This document shows, piece after piece, positions 24,145-37,400 of a stretch of 64,000 bases of DNA. The stretch spans positions 8,831,897-8,895,896 of the forward strand of contig NC_134652.1 of NCBI RefSeq assembly GCF_030463565.1, written 5' to 3'. Source of the DNA: Pelecanus crispus (lineage: Eukaryota; Chordata; Aves; Pelecaniformes; Pelecanidae). Position 1 is the first letter of the stretch. The number at the start of each line of letters is the position of its first letter. Both the position numbers and the translations under genes were made by a program. Under the pieces are notes generated by a model. It was not told the DNA's origin and did no database searches. It was given only the letters and a program-made list of their open reading frames with translations.

Positions 24145-27100
24145 AATATGCTAGCAAGTGTAGTAGCCACTCAATTGTTATTATGTAATTGAGTACAACA
24201 TTTAGACTAATTTAAAGAGTACTTTGCTTCTTGTTTCTGTTTGTATACAGGCACAATTTAGAAGTAAGTGGCATGTAGGCCACTATTATTATTTTTTCAT
24301 TTAGGGCTGTGGGAGCATCACATCAACCTTCTCCTTTCTTCCTCTGCCCCCTACTGAAGCCTTCTGTTCTGACGGATTCAAAATGCTGGTACATTTTACC
24401 CTTTCATTGTCCTCAAATTTGAGAGCGTTTGCAGAGGAAAAAAAGGGTATCTGCACTCATTATATTTTTTTTGGCCAAAAGACAGTATTTTCTTCAGCTA
24501 AATATGTCTTTTGTCAAAGACGCTGTTTCCAGTTTTTAAAAGTAGCAAGATTTTAACAAGTTTAGCCTTGTTTTTTTCCCAATTAGTTACAACCATACAG
24601 ACTATATATTTCTGAAGTACGAGGGTGTGGCAAAATAGCTTGTGATTTACACGCAAATTAAGAACAAAATAGCCTTTAGGCATAACATCATAAAATTCCT
24701 ATTTGCAATCTCTGAGGACACATCCCAGAAAGGTATGGAAATAAATATGTGTACATAAACACTGTCAGCTGTGGCTAGGTGATGAAAGCTCTAATATAAC
24801 AAACTAGATTAAAAAAAAAAAATACTCAAGAGGTTCAGGAAGGAGAATTCATCAATGCCAAATTAAGGTATGCTCAAATATTTCTTGGAAGATAGAATCT
24901 CATTATCCTGCTGATTTATGGAGCAAAGTAATGACTATAGACAGCATTGTCTAAAGACAACAATGAGCACTGCTATATCTCAGTAATAATTAGTCACATG
25001 AAATCTTCAAATTTTTTTTGATTGTTCTCAGGTGATTTGTAATGTAGGAGAGAAATATATTGCACATGGCAATCTAAAATGTAATGAAAATATGCGGCCC
25101 AAGTTGCTCCCATATTTAAAATTCTGATTGCAATGCTGCCCACCAACAAAATAATAGTAATTTCTGACAGGAATTATACAACCTAAACTACAGCACAAAG
25201 CGTTGTTCACCAAATTACTCATTCCATATCCACAATTATAGCCCATTTGTTTTCTTACGCTGATAACAAAAGATACATTTTAAGATCTGCGCTGTGCTAC
25301 TCTTCCTTTAATAAATAAAGTAAGCTTTTCAAAAGCTACAAAATGATGCAGATAAAAATCAAAACATTTCTACATTTAAAGATTCAATCAAAGACTTGCC
25401 ATGAATGGTGTGATATTAAAGTTTAAAAAAATAATCAATTTAGCTTGTATTTTTGAACATGATTTGTCACAAATAGCATTCCCAATAGATAAGAATGATT
25501 ATATGGTAAAGAGCGTAATTTATATATCTCAAGCACTATGCTTTTGTCACCGACATCGTTAAGGAATTTGACACGTTTGCAGGAGAACAATATATGTCAA
25601 CTGAAATATATACCAATTAACCATAAATGGGACACTGAAATGAATGATGCATGTGCATGCTATACTTACAAGTAATAACATGTGGTTTAAAGTCGCTTGC
25701 GTTTTCAAACAAGAATTCTTTTTATGTTGTCATTTAAAAAATCTAATATTTCAAAAGGTCAGGAATAAATAGCACCATTAGCATTAAAAGCTAGCTAAAG
25801 GGAAAGTAATTTGTTGTTCATTTAACATTGCATTTTATGTAATAGCTTTGTAAAGTGTTCGGGGGGGGGGAGATTTTACTCTGCTAAAACAAGATGACGG
25901 CAGCTCCAGTTCATTATTAAAAGGAGATTTTTTATTATGCTATTGTCAACTTTAATGTCTTGATTCTGTTAGGTGTTTGTTAAAATTACATGGGCTGCCG
26001 AAGTGGCTATGGCAAAGGATAATGCAGAGAATATCTTGACTGTCAAAACAATTGCGTAGGCAAGAATCTGCTTATACTAAGGTACAGGAACAAAAGACAA
26101 AGGAGAAACTCTTCTGCAGTGTTAGGAAGTTAATAGCCCTGTTGAGGTTTCCTCAGCAGGAGGTACTGAGATCAGGAAGCCAAATTCTAGAAGACACAAA
26201 TAGCCAAGAAAGAAGGAAACAGGCGATGTCAAGCGGATGCAGGGTACATGGAAACGCAATGTCAGATGCTGGCTCCCATGTCTCTGGTTATGCGTGCTCT
26301 GGGTGAACCCGTAACTACCTCCCTGGAGAGGGGATGTGCGTTCCTCCTTAGACTGGATGACCTGAACGAAGTGTGAAGGCATGTAGAGTCCTGTGGCTGG
26401 ATCCTCTGCCTCCTGCACAGCTGCAGGAGCAACCCGAAACTGGACTTACTGCAGCCTGATGCAGGACAAACAATTCACACCCTTGAACTTATTAGGCCTT
26501 ACCCTCTTATTCTTTAACTGTAAGGTTGACCATGGATGGGAAAAACTGGCACCAAAATAAGCATTAGCCTATAGCCCTCAAGGACAGCATGGGCTGGGAA
26601 GAAAACACACAAAGCAAACTTCTCCACTGTGCACTTGCTGCTGCATGAGGAGCTGCGCAGGGAGGGAAGCAATTTAATGAGGGGCAGACACGAGTAGTAT
26701 CGTCAGGGTGACAAAACATTTGGTTTTTCCCTCTTGAGAGAAGCTGGACAAGACGTTGGCTTAGCATTTTAATACCCCACACATCTGTGACAGCATAGCA
26801 AGGCATGTCGCCTTTACTAATTCATATGTATTTTCCCTATTATCCTCCGTAGGGCAGGGTTTCAGGGACTCAGGAAACATGATCCAGGTGAAAACTTGGT
26901 TCGTACTGTGCTCCTGGGGCAGCACAATTGGGTAGTGCCTTTTAATCTGGGCAAGAAGCACAAGTCCAATCTAGAAGGTTTTTAAACCTAAAAGCAAGCC
27001 CGCGCATCTCTGACTAAGACTGAAAATGATGGGGGAGATTCTCTTCAGTTGGGTTAAACCAAGGAACAGTTTGATTTTCACTTAAGGGACTTATTCCAGC

Positions 27101-28321
27101 TCTGAGCATGCCCACAGGTTGCCAATCTTCAGTGCTGATCATTCTTTTTCTACTCTTTACAGCCCCCTCTCCCTCCCATCACCCTGTGAGAGCTGACAGA
27201 ACGTACTGAATTAAACTGCTTTTTCTTCTGTATTAGAAGAGTAGTGCTCTAACACAGAATAAATTGGTTTTAACCTCCACGACCACAAGGGGAATCTGAA
27301 GCCTTGCAAAGGGGTTTATATCCTTCAGGACAAGACATTCTTGGGGAGGAAAGGTCACTCAGAGAGGCAGAAATAGCAGAGTGCCCCAATCTGGGGAACC
27401 CCAAGAGAAACTGCTGAAGAGAAAAGGTCCCAAGGAGCAGTAGATGTCTAGGCCCCAGCAGTTCTGTGGGTTTTTCGGGGAGGATGGAATTCCTCTGGGA
27501 GCAGAGAAGCAGCAGCCTGCTTCTCCAGCAGCAGGCTGAGGGAGCCAAGACAGGATTACGTAGGGACAGAAATGAATTCGTGAACTAGCCACGCTTCAGC
27601 TGAATGTGTTTATCAAAAAGCAGGGAAAGAAGCAACTCCCTCATTCCATTACCTGTTTTGACCACATCATCTGGTAGTTTTGTTCAAGGCTGAGGGCCAG
27701 CATATGGTTTTTCAGGACACTTTGGTGATTGTTCTGATTATAAGCATTTTAGTGAAACTTCACTAGTATTTGAAATTTGCTATGCAGCTTTCTCAAATTA
27801 ATTCTGTCCAGATCATATGGTACAAGCTTAGTTCAGCATTAACACACCAAAACACTTTACCAGTTCTCCATCATGTTCGCTGCTCCATCTCTAACAGGTA
27901 ACTAACATTAAACTTCTGTCCTCATTTTGTAACCACTCGCCCTCCTATCTCTCTTTCATTTTTATCTCACGTTAATTCTGGGTTTAACCTTCAGTTTGAT
28001 TAAGAACATCAGCTTCCTTAATCCTTTCCTCTCCTTCTATTCACAAGCAGGTCTGCTTTCGCTTGGTACTGCCCAGGAGCCACTATCCAGATTCTGTTAC
28101 CTATCCCCTTTCCTCCTCTTGTCTGAAATTATTTTGAAATAGGCTGAAATCAGGGGAATATTTCAACATGCTTTGGCTCATTCACTCCTAAAATTTCTGT
28201 CTATAGAGAGGTATCCCCAGACTTAACCCCCCCCCTCAACCCAGCAGAAAACCCCCAACACACATCATGAGTATTATAACTGCAGTGACTGCAGACCCCA
28301 GTGTTTTATGCATGACTAGGT
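24145..28321. other. Intergenic, between HSPA12A and the first lipase gene
   Basis: AT-rich, with a G10 run at 25861-25870. No exon, RNA or young transposon recognised. Transcription units converge on this gap from both sides. Confidence 0.45.
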
Positions 28322-28327
28322 TTTATT
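28322..28327 (-). terminator. Poly(A) signal AATAAA of the PNLIP-type gene
   Basis: AATAAA on the minus strand, 33 nt past the stop codon. This gives a very short 3' UTR, as in mammalian pancreatic lipase mRNAs. Confidence 0.75.
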
Positions 28328-28359
28328 GGTAGCAAGGTTTTTGGCATCCATATGTGCTG

Positions 28360-28423
28360 TTAGCAAGCAGTAAGAGTTTGGAGAACATCCTCCCTCACTG
28401 TCTCGGAACCACAGAAGCGGTAT
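28360..28423 (-). CDS. PNLIP: PNLIP exon 13: C-terminus and stop
   Basis: The acceptor is a long T-rich tract ending CCTTCAG. The 64-nt coding part reads [20 protein letters not shown], then TAA at 28362-28360. The cysteines are 16 apart as in the family. It ends TAC, not the usual TPC. Too short for an ORF scan; found by matching the other lipase's last exon. Confidence 0.92.
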
Positions 28424-31400
28424 CTGAAGGAAAAAAAAAATACAAGCACCTTGAGTTTTCAACATTTGTTGAGATTATACAAGTGGATTTTTTTTTTAAT
28501 ATAAGTCAATCTGATTTGTCATTTGACACAACTGAACACACAGCATCCTTTGAGCTCCTAAGTTTGAAATATTATTGCTGGGGAAAGTATTGGTGGACTG
28601 TAGTCATTGTGGTTCACTGCCTGCCTTCCTTTCCATTTACAGTTTCTTTTCTTCCAGAATTTGTGCTACCACCACTATGTAGATGATCACAACTACTTGT
28701 GTGAAGGGCATCAGTCAAAAGAAGAGTGAGTGCATTTCACAGAAATGTGCTTCGTCAGCAATGTGCTTTGCTGAATAGGAACTACAACTGGACTTAGGAG
28801 CTCTGCTTAAAGGTAATGCTGCTGGACTGTGATCATTTTGCTTTGCTTGAAACTGTTTCCATCTCTCATGTTGTCTTTTAAATGATGGCATTTTAACCCT
28901 GAATTTCTATATGGGTCTAACACGTATCCTGTACCTCCTTTTCTAGATACCTAATCTTGGGGTGGATGAAATAATATAACTGATTAAGCAAATGAGGGGG
29001 TTAAAAAGTCCATGAAAATGAGTAAAACTGGATCAGTAAATCATGTTTCTACATTCTGAGCATCTAAGCCATATTCCATGAAGTCTACAGAAGTCAGTTT
29101 TAGGCTGTTTCCCTCAGCTTTAGATTTAGCCTTTCAAACACAGCTTCCAAGTATTAGTCTTGCTCATTGGAAGGCTAGGCTTATTATCACCGTTCTCTCT
29201 TGTCAATCGTGATCTCAGGGACCATCAATATCAATGGAAAACTTCCACTGTTTCCAGCTGATGGTGAATCAGACATCCTAATGCAAGCTTAGACACAGAT
29301 AACCAGTTCTTGTGGACAGTGAGTAGGCACTTGACAAGAATGATGCTGATAATCCAAGCCAGTGCTAATTTTTCTCACCCAAAGGGTTATACAGGAAGTT
29401 TGCTCTTCTGAAGCCTTTTCTTTGAAGCTATTTAAGGCAAAGGGTTGAAGTAGTAGTGAACTGAACTATGGATGAACAGTGTCTTGAAAGGAAGGAAATG
29501 AAAGGTCTTCTTGAGGGTCTTTGAATGCTTTAAATAGCTTTTCTTGTGAAAATGCTTTCACCCCACATATAATTTTATCACCTATCTTCCCAAATAACTT
29601 TCAAGATTTTCACAATGGATATACTTACTCTGTTCCATTTTGCCCAGATTGTACTGTGACAGTCGCAGCTCCTAGTTTAGGAAAAGTTGGATTTAACCTG
29701 TTGTTGTTCCAAAGAAATTTAACCGTTGTAACTCTTCCAACGTTAACTTCTGCATCAACGAAGCCTGTGTAAGCGTTGTCTGGTTGGAGGGTTCCCCTGT
29801 GAAAAATAACATTTTATGAATGTGAGGCATTCTGGCATTTAATATTAATTACCAGTTCTGCCAACAGATTGGCTGTGGTAGCAAGTAGAAAGTTAGCAGA
29901 GAGATAATATTTAGCTTATAGTATAGTAACAACATTATTGCCAACTTTCCAACATAATACATCCCAAATCAGTGTTTGTCAGAAGAACCAAGGACAGGTA
30001 GGCCTGGTGTGCTGTGCTGCAGTGACACCTCACAATGAAGACCTAGTTACAGGACAAACCCTGTGGAGAAGGTAGAGCTTGCTCCCTGTTGCTTACATAG
30101 GCAGGGTTCTTTGCACATAAGTGAAATTTTCATTTAATGTTAATTAATTTATATGATACAGATGTTGGATTTGGGATGGCCAAAAGGATTATGCACCAGC
30201 TGCTCAGCCTGGTTCTCTAGCAGAAATTCCCACACTTGAAGCACTGTGGCCAAGTCAAATGCGCATCCACTCTTGGGTCACCATAGCTTATAACCTGGCA
30301 ACTTATTCCATGTTGCATCGATCTAGCAGGCTCTAAATGGCAGCAGTTTGAGACTGGTAATGGCTTCAGCTACTACATTATGGCAGTGGAAGTAATGAGA
30401 GACAGGAAAAAATCCCTTTGCCTTTTTGTTTCTTTGCTGGATCCACAGTCATGCCTGGTAGGTTAGAGCAAGATTTGCTGGGGGGAAGAGTTCACTTCCA
30501 GCAGTTGAATTGACACAGGATCTGCAAATAGCAGCTAGAGTGTGCTGGAGAGCATTCAGTACTGGCAGACTGATCTCAGGTGAATGCACGGATGCGTGCA
30601 AACAGGGATCAACTCATGGCAAACACCTGCTGCCAAGTGTGAAGATGTGAAGTCCTTCTTGGAAAGGTGGAAGCGACATAGCTGTCAATAAACAAAAACC
30701 AAACCCAAAAAATAAAACCCAAAACCCACTTCAAAATGTCTTCTCCCTATTTTTCATCATTTCAGACATTTTAGTTGAAACAAACAAGAAAAATGCAAAT
30801 AAACAAAACCACATGAGGCAAGCAAATATCTTCAGTATAAGCAGGTGAAGTTATAAGACCCAAAAAGTAGTAGTAAATCATGAGGTAGCTTTAGCAGCAA
30901 CATTTTACAAGCCTGTGAAAGACAAAGAGATCAGAACTCTGCTAGTGTAGGTCCAGCAAGACCTTGCTGGTACAGCAAACAAGTGACACCGAATTCTAAC
31001 ACTTTAAAATCCTGCATCCTAAACTTCTGCCTTCAAATCCAGAGTGAGTGAATTGTCACTGCATTTACATCAGGGAGCTGTACCTGGGGGTAGAATGTGA
31101 TCTGTAAGATAGGACCAATTTAAACAGAAATACTAATTGAAAATATTAATTAAACATTCTAAAATTGAAGTTTCTTTTCTATTGAATTTTGAACTTACTC
31201 AAAAATCTGGTGCTGCCTTGTGTTCCCACCACTTCCGTATAGGGCAATATTTGCATATCCTTTAACTTTATGGTTTCCAGAGAGAGTCATGGTTACTTTG
31301 TACCTCCAAACTACACAGAAGAAATACAGTAAGTTAGATTGTACTCAGGCAGAAACAGTACCCAAAATATCAAGTGTCGGTTTTTTGGTCTGTACAGCGT

Positions 31401-34400
31401 ATTTGAAAGCAGAAGAAAATTATCACTGCCTTTCACTTCCAGCTCAAGGCTGCATTGCAGCCTGTCTGGACTGAAAGGGGTTAACACAATGCTCTCTCAC
31501 ACCTGAATCTTGGTGCTCCCTGCTCTTCCTTTGGTTATAACCATGCAAAACAAACACAAAACGTCAGTGAGTCAGATCTGTCATTATGTCCTAATGAGAT
31601 CAACCTGAGAAATGGGTAGACATTTGTGTTACTTTTGGGGAAGGGGAAAAAAAAAAGCTAGTCCATAACATGGTAAACACAATACAGATCTCAGTATTTT
31701 GACCACAAAGTTTTTGATATACAGTGAGGTTGGTAAGAAGGAGGTGTTAGCAATCAATACTGATCCATACCAGAATATAAGCAGTGTAAAAGGAGTGTAA
31801 AAAAATTCTGAAGCTCAAGGAAAATAATTTTTGTGGGTGGGAACTTTCTTTTAGTACACAATTTGCAAAAGCAGCTCTTCTCCCTCTGATTCTTGTTTAC
31901 AAAGGCTAAGGAAGAACCATTTTGTGAGAGGTGAATTTAGGATAACCTAGGTTGTAAAGGAGGTCATCTGGTCCATCCACTTCTCAAAGCAGGGCCAGCC
32001 ATGATTGGCTTGCTCTTGGCCTTTGTTAAACAGTTTTGAACATCTCCAAAGTAATGACTGTTATCATCACCATAATTTTCATACTATTTAATAGGAAATT
32101 CCCTTGCTGCGACTTCTGTGCACTGCCTATCCTCCTTTCTCCTTGTACCTTGTAGTGCAGGCCACTAAACATCTCAGTGACCTCCACTGGACTCTATAGT
32201 TTGTCAACATCTTTCTTGTACTGGAGGGCTCAAAACTGGGCACTAGTATTGGAGCAAAAGGGGAAAAGGCACGAAGGACTGAAGAGCCATTGCACTGCTA
32301 TGAGGTCTGTTCATCTGTTAAAATTAATTGTAAAACAGGAAACTAAAAAGGTTTGTTTGCAAGGAGTAGGTACCAATGGAAGCAATCGAAACTCACGAGG
32401 AAAATCCTTGGCTTCCCCAGTATTCAGGTAAAGTTTCAGGAAATCATTTTTAGTTTTCCCTTTGAATTTATCTGCAAAGTGACCCATATTTGGGCATCCC
32501 TCTCGTGGGCATGGGAAACACATTTCCTAGTAAAAACAAATATATGTATTAATAAAATTATCCACCCAGCCAAGAAAAAAAAATAGTCATAGAACTTATT
32601 TTTAACATACCCATCTAACTGGGCCTGTGTCACAGCAACAACAAATTTTAAATAACCCTTTCTGTGACTTGAGAAAGATCATATAAGCTAGCCAACTTTC
32701 TCAAAGGCTCTGATTTTTCAGGGCTCTGTGTTTTTTCTCGTGTCATTTAGCTCAATCCAGACACACCCATGACATCCTTGAGTAGTCTTGAACTGAAGTG
32801 GGGAGGAGAAGGCATCCTTCCCAGCAGCTGATGAGAAAGAATGATGTCTCCTTATACTTCCAGGCTGGCTCGAGAAAGGCTTTGTCTTGAAAACAAAGCT
32901 CATTTTTGTCATGAAAGCAGCTCTCTACTGTGGTGAAAGAAGCAGGTAATCACCTTCTCCCAAAGTGATCTGAGAAGCATGATCTCTGTCAGATCTCTGC
33001 CCAGAACGTATAAAGGTCAATCTAAGTACACATAAGTTGATGCGTCTGTTAGTGCTGCCTGTAGGATATGACAAGCCCATTACCTCCCTGCTACTCTTAG
33101 GCTGTAGTTCCCTATCTCCTAGTCTGGGACAGGGAAGGGCTTCCTGACCTAGTCCATAAACCATTGTGCTGTGTCCCTGAGGCCATCTTAAGCAACCAAA
33201 GTACTTTTGACCATGGACTGACCACACCATGCCATCACATATTACTTTACTTCTTGCTTTGAAAAGAAGATATTTAAGCCAGGTTTGAAAGCTCACCTGC
33301 TGCAATATGGGATTCCACTCATTGCTGTTTGATAAATACATTTGGTGATTATGGGACAGGCTCTCCACCTTGCCTCTTCCCCAGTTTGATGCAGCAGAGC
33401 AGGCCTGGGGAAGCCACACCAGCTCCAGTAGTACCTCAGGGCCACCACAGCAGCACAGAATCAGGGACATCCCTGTTTTGTTGTTGCCTTTTCCTACTTT
33501 GACCCATGTCAGCTGCATGAACTATACTACTTTAGAATGTCTGACACTTGTCTCACAGACGCCCTCATTGGGTGCAAGCTAGCATAAATACGTTGAATTT
33601 CACATGTATAGATAAAAGCCACTGTTTTTTGATATGGTCCATCCTGAGGTTCTGTGAACTACTTACTGTTTCAAAAACATCATATGAAGGACAAGCATAG
33701 CCCAGAAATCCATCAGGGTAGATAATACTGTCAGAGTAATACTTGTAACTCCGCAAATGATTGCAAGCCACGAAGTCGCGAGTGCCTGTGAAAAGATGCT
33801 CCCAGGTTAGTTCTTCCTTTCTGGTACTATTCAAGGAACGATACAGGCACAGTCCTTGCCATGTCATTGGGACGCATCATTCCTCCTCAAAAGTCTCATC
33901 ACAATTCCTGGAGTATCAAACACAAGGTTTGAAGCTTCCTTTTGCAATAAACTGATGCCCTAAGGAAGGTCACTGACTCAACAGGTATAAAATACAAACT
34001 TGAAATACTTTGTGGAGACTGACTGTGCAGCGCAGCTCAGCTCCTGCCCTGCCCTCCCCTCACAAACACATATTAAAGCAATCCGACCGAGTTTCACAAT
34101 AGAAATGAGAACTGCATGAAGCAGGTCTTTTGTAGGCAACAGTTGCATTACCATAACAAAAGAAAACCAAATGAAAAGTATTTAACAGCGAACTTCCTAG
34201 GGCAATACTGATTTGCTCCAGCTGAGGACTTCAAAACAAAATTATTATTATTTGGGGGGTGCTTAAGGAAAGGAGAATCCTAAAATTAAAATAATGAATA
34301 TATTATTTTCCTTTGTGTTGCCTTTATTTTCCTGTCTTTAAGTTAAAAAGAAGATCATATACAACACAGTTATTTCTTTGTGCTTTAATTCTCCATTATT

Positions 34401-37400
34401 GATAACAAGTTTAATCGGGGGTGTGTGTGGGGGGGGAAGTAATGCCTCCAGCTGCATTGAATGAAACCTGGAGAAAAAGGCTAGTTATCACAAATAAGTT
34501 CATGGATTCCTGGAGTTTAAGGTGTTTGCAGTAATGTAAGAAAGAACTCAGATCATATACTGAAAAATCTCTACAGCAGGAATCTTTGTCTGTTTATTTA
34601 ATGTTATGTGCAACTTAACTTTATAAAGACAGAAATTTTCTAATAATTAGAGCTTTTATTAGAACCATGCAAAACAACAAAGAAAAGTGTATTTGAATAG
34701 CTACATGCCAATCTTTTTTTAGCTGACTAAAAATAGACACAATGCTTTAATGCAACTCAGATTTGTAATAGATAATTTAAAAAAAAAAAATTAATTGCTC
34801 TATCTCAGAAGAATTGCAGCTGAAGATCCCCTAACAGAAGCAGCTGTGAGCGTCATTGCCATACTCCACCCAGTACTGCTGCTGGGCAACTAAATAGAAA
34901 CAAAGTGAAATGTGTTGTTACAGACCCTTCAAAATTTTTGGCATGGTTTAGGTAACTTTTATTTCTGCTTTTAGATAGTTTAGAGGAGGCATATTTTCCA
35001 GAGGCAAATCCTTTGTCTTGTTTATTTTTTAAATAAGCTCTGGAAAATGGTGTGTTTGAGCATATTAACAGTTTCACTGCACTCTGCAACTGCTAGTGCT
35101 GGTGGACACACCAAAAGCTAACACAAAACACCTGAATGAAGAGGTTACATTGTGAGGGTGACCTTCCCTTGAATTTGTAATGTAATCAACATACTTACCT
35201 TCCCAGATGCCATCAAGATCTACGATCTGTGAAATAGGGTTCTTCCCACACCCTGGCATTTGTTTTCCTCCGTTTGGATAAAAGTCAAGATGTCCTATAG
35301 CTGTGCTCATGCCAAAACCTGAAGCATTTAAAGCAGGGGTAAGCATCTTTTAAGTTGACATTTTCTCATAACTATAGCTTCTGGCTTGAAGCTTGTCTGT
35401 GCTTGGTATTTTAGGATACGGGTGATCAGTATGGTGGTGGTGTTCTGTGTCTGTGTACCAAGACTGAGTCTTGATGAACAATTAGGATACTCAAGTGCCC
35501 TAAGGCATAAATATTTTGATATTAACACAGTAGAACTGAATGCTCACCTAAGTAGGGGATTGTGGGAGCTGAATCTGTGTGGATAATATCAACAAACTCT
35601 GCATCGGATTTATCCAGTCTGACTTCAATGGGGGTGTCTTGAAAATAAGGTTGAGCAGGGTCCAGTCCTGAAAGAAAAAGACTGGTGTTATGTATAGGTG
35701 GATAGAGAGGTATCATTTTACACAGCACTATGATTGTATAAAATGAGTAGGTGCCTATGGTTCCTTACACCTAAGTAGAATAGGCATTACTAAAATGATG
35801 ATGTGTGCTCTCACCAAGTGGCTTTTCTCCCAGGTAGGAGAAAAGGTTACCTATGTGAAGCCTATGGAATTTTACTGATTCACATCAATATTGCATCTCA
35901 ACACTTGGATATAACTTTTTTCTTTTTAAACTGAACTGCCCTTTTAATACTGTTGCTCAAATTGAGATTGCTGTGTCTGCATGCCATGTAACTGATCTGT
36001 GTGGTCTGAGCATACTCGAAGGGAGATGGATGCTGATAGAACCCCATGTGCTTAGAAGTGTTGAAACCAACCTGCCTACTTCTGGCTTCAGACAGCTTTT
36101 GGAAAAACATCTAGTTTTGAAGTGGTGGCTTTTGCTTTTGATCCTAGCAGAAAACAGAATTCATTTGTTTCTCGAATTGTTGCAGCAATTTCAGGAGCTT
36201 GTAAACTCTTGCAAATAGCATGATTTTTGCTATCTTATACTTGCATCTCTTGTTGTCCCTGGGCAACAGATTTGGTTTTGCCTTTAGACTGAATTTTGTA
36301 GACTATTAGTCTGAGGTTCACTGAGCCTGAAATCCCTGAGGAAAAGTTACAATTGAAAAGGGCTGTGTTAAAAATATCTAAAATTGTATTTTGTGTACAA
36401 AAGGTCACTCTGCTTACTGCACACTGCCTTTGGTGCTGCCTGCATGATGAATAAGGAGATCTTGCAGTGTTGCAAAATGGTTCCTTCAAGAGTCATTTGC
36501 TCTCAGCTAGTGCGGGTAGAGAGCAGATTACAAGCCAAAGGGTGCTGAAAAATGAAAACTTGCTGTTGGATCAAAGGGAAGATGAAAGCGTTTCTGGCCA
36601 ATGGTCACAGAGGCTTGATCTCTTATATCTTGCAAGAGACAGACGCTATTTATGGGACCAGTGGAGGATGTCCAGAGTCCGCATATTCAGGGCGGCATGT
36701 GGACAGCTATAAAACAAAACAACCGAAAATGCCTGCTCAGAAAGAACTGAACAGGAAAACATGGCTCAACGGTAGTGAAAGGCTTCCTCGCGTTCTCAGA
36801 GCATAGAGTGCATAACTCGCAACAGGGAGAGACAATGGAGAAATGCAGTGCTGGGGAGGTGAAAACTGAATCAGCATAGCCAACTGAAAATTAAGAGGAC
36901 AACATCATATTCCTTAAAAATGTCTGAACTCGGAAATGTGGGAGTACTTAAAATGGACAGGCTATTACTTAGGAACATAGTGAAAATGCAAGGGGGGCTT
37001 TCTGATCAGTCAGCTCTGATGTTATCTGGAAAGTAGGAGTGAGCTCATGCAGCTCGAACTAATACAGGTTGTATAAACATAATGCCTGTGATCTCCCTCA
37101 AAAAGAAAAAGGGGGTTTGGCTGAAATCTGACTGTTTCTTTAAGTACGAGTGCACTTTCTTAGTAAGGATTATTGAATCTGGACAGATTCACGTAGACTA
37201 TGTGACTCAATTTTTGCTGCCAAGAAAATGCAGAGATTTAATGTATTAACAGCTAAGTGAAGGAATGAAACTTTAGAAAGTTTGCTGGAAATTAAAAAAA
37301 AGATAGCTTAATTACTGTTAACGTACTCTGCTAGGTGAAAAGTTTATGTAGACATAGCAAAGCGAGGTGATGATGGGTGGCATATCAGGAAGGTTAGCCT

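Noticed and set aside
27270-27548. Minus-strand frame with several cysteines considered as the last PNLIP exon
   Set aside because: It does not fit the phase or the terminal motif; the exon at 28360-28423 does.
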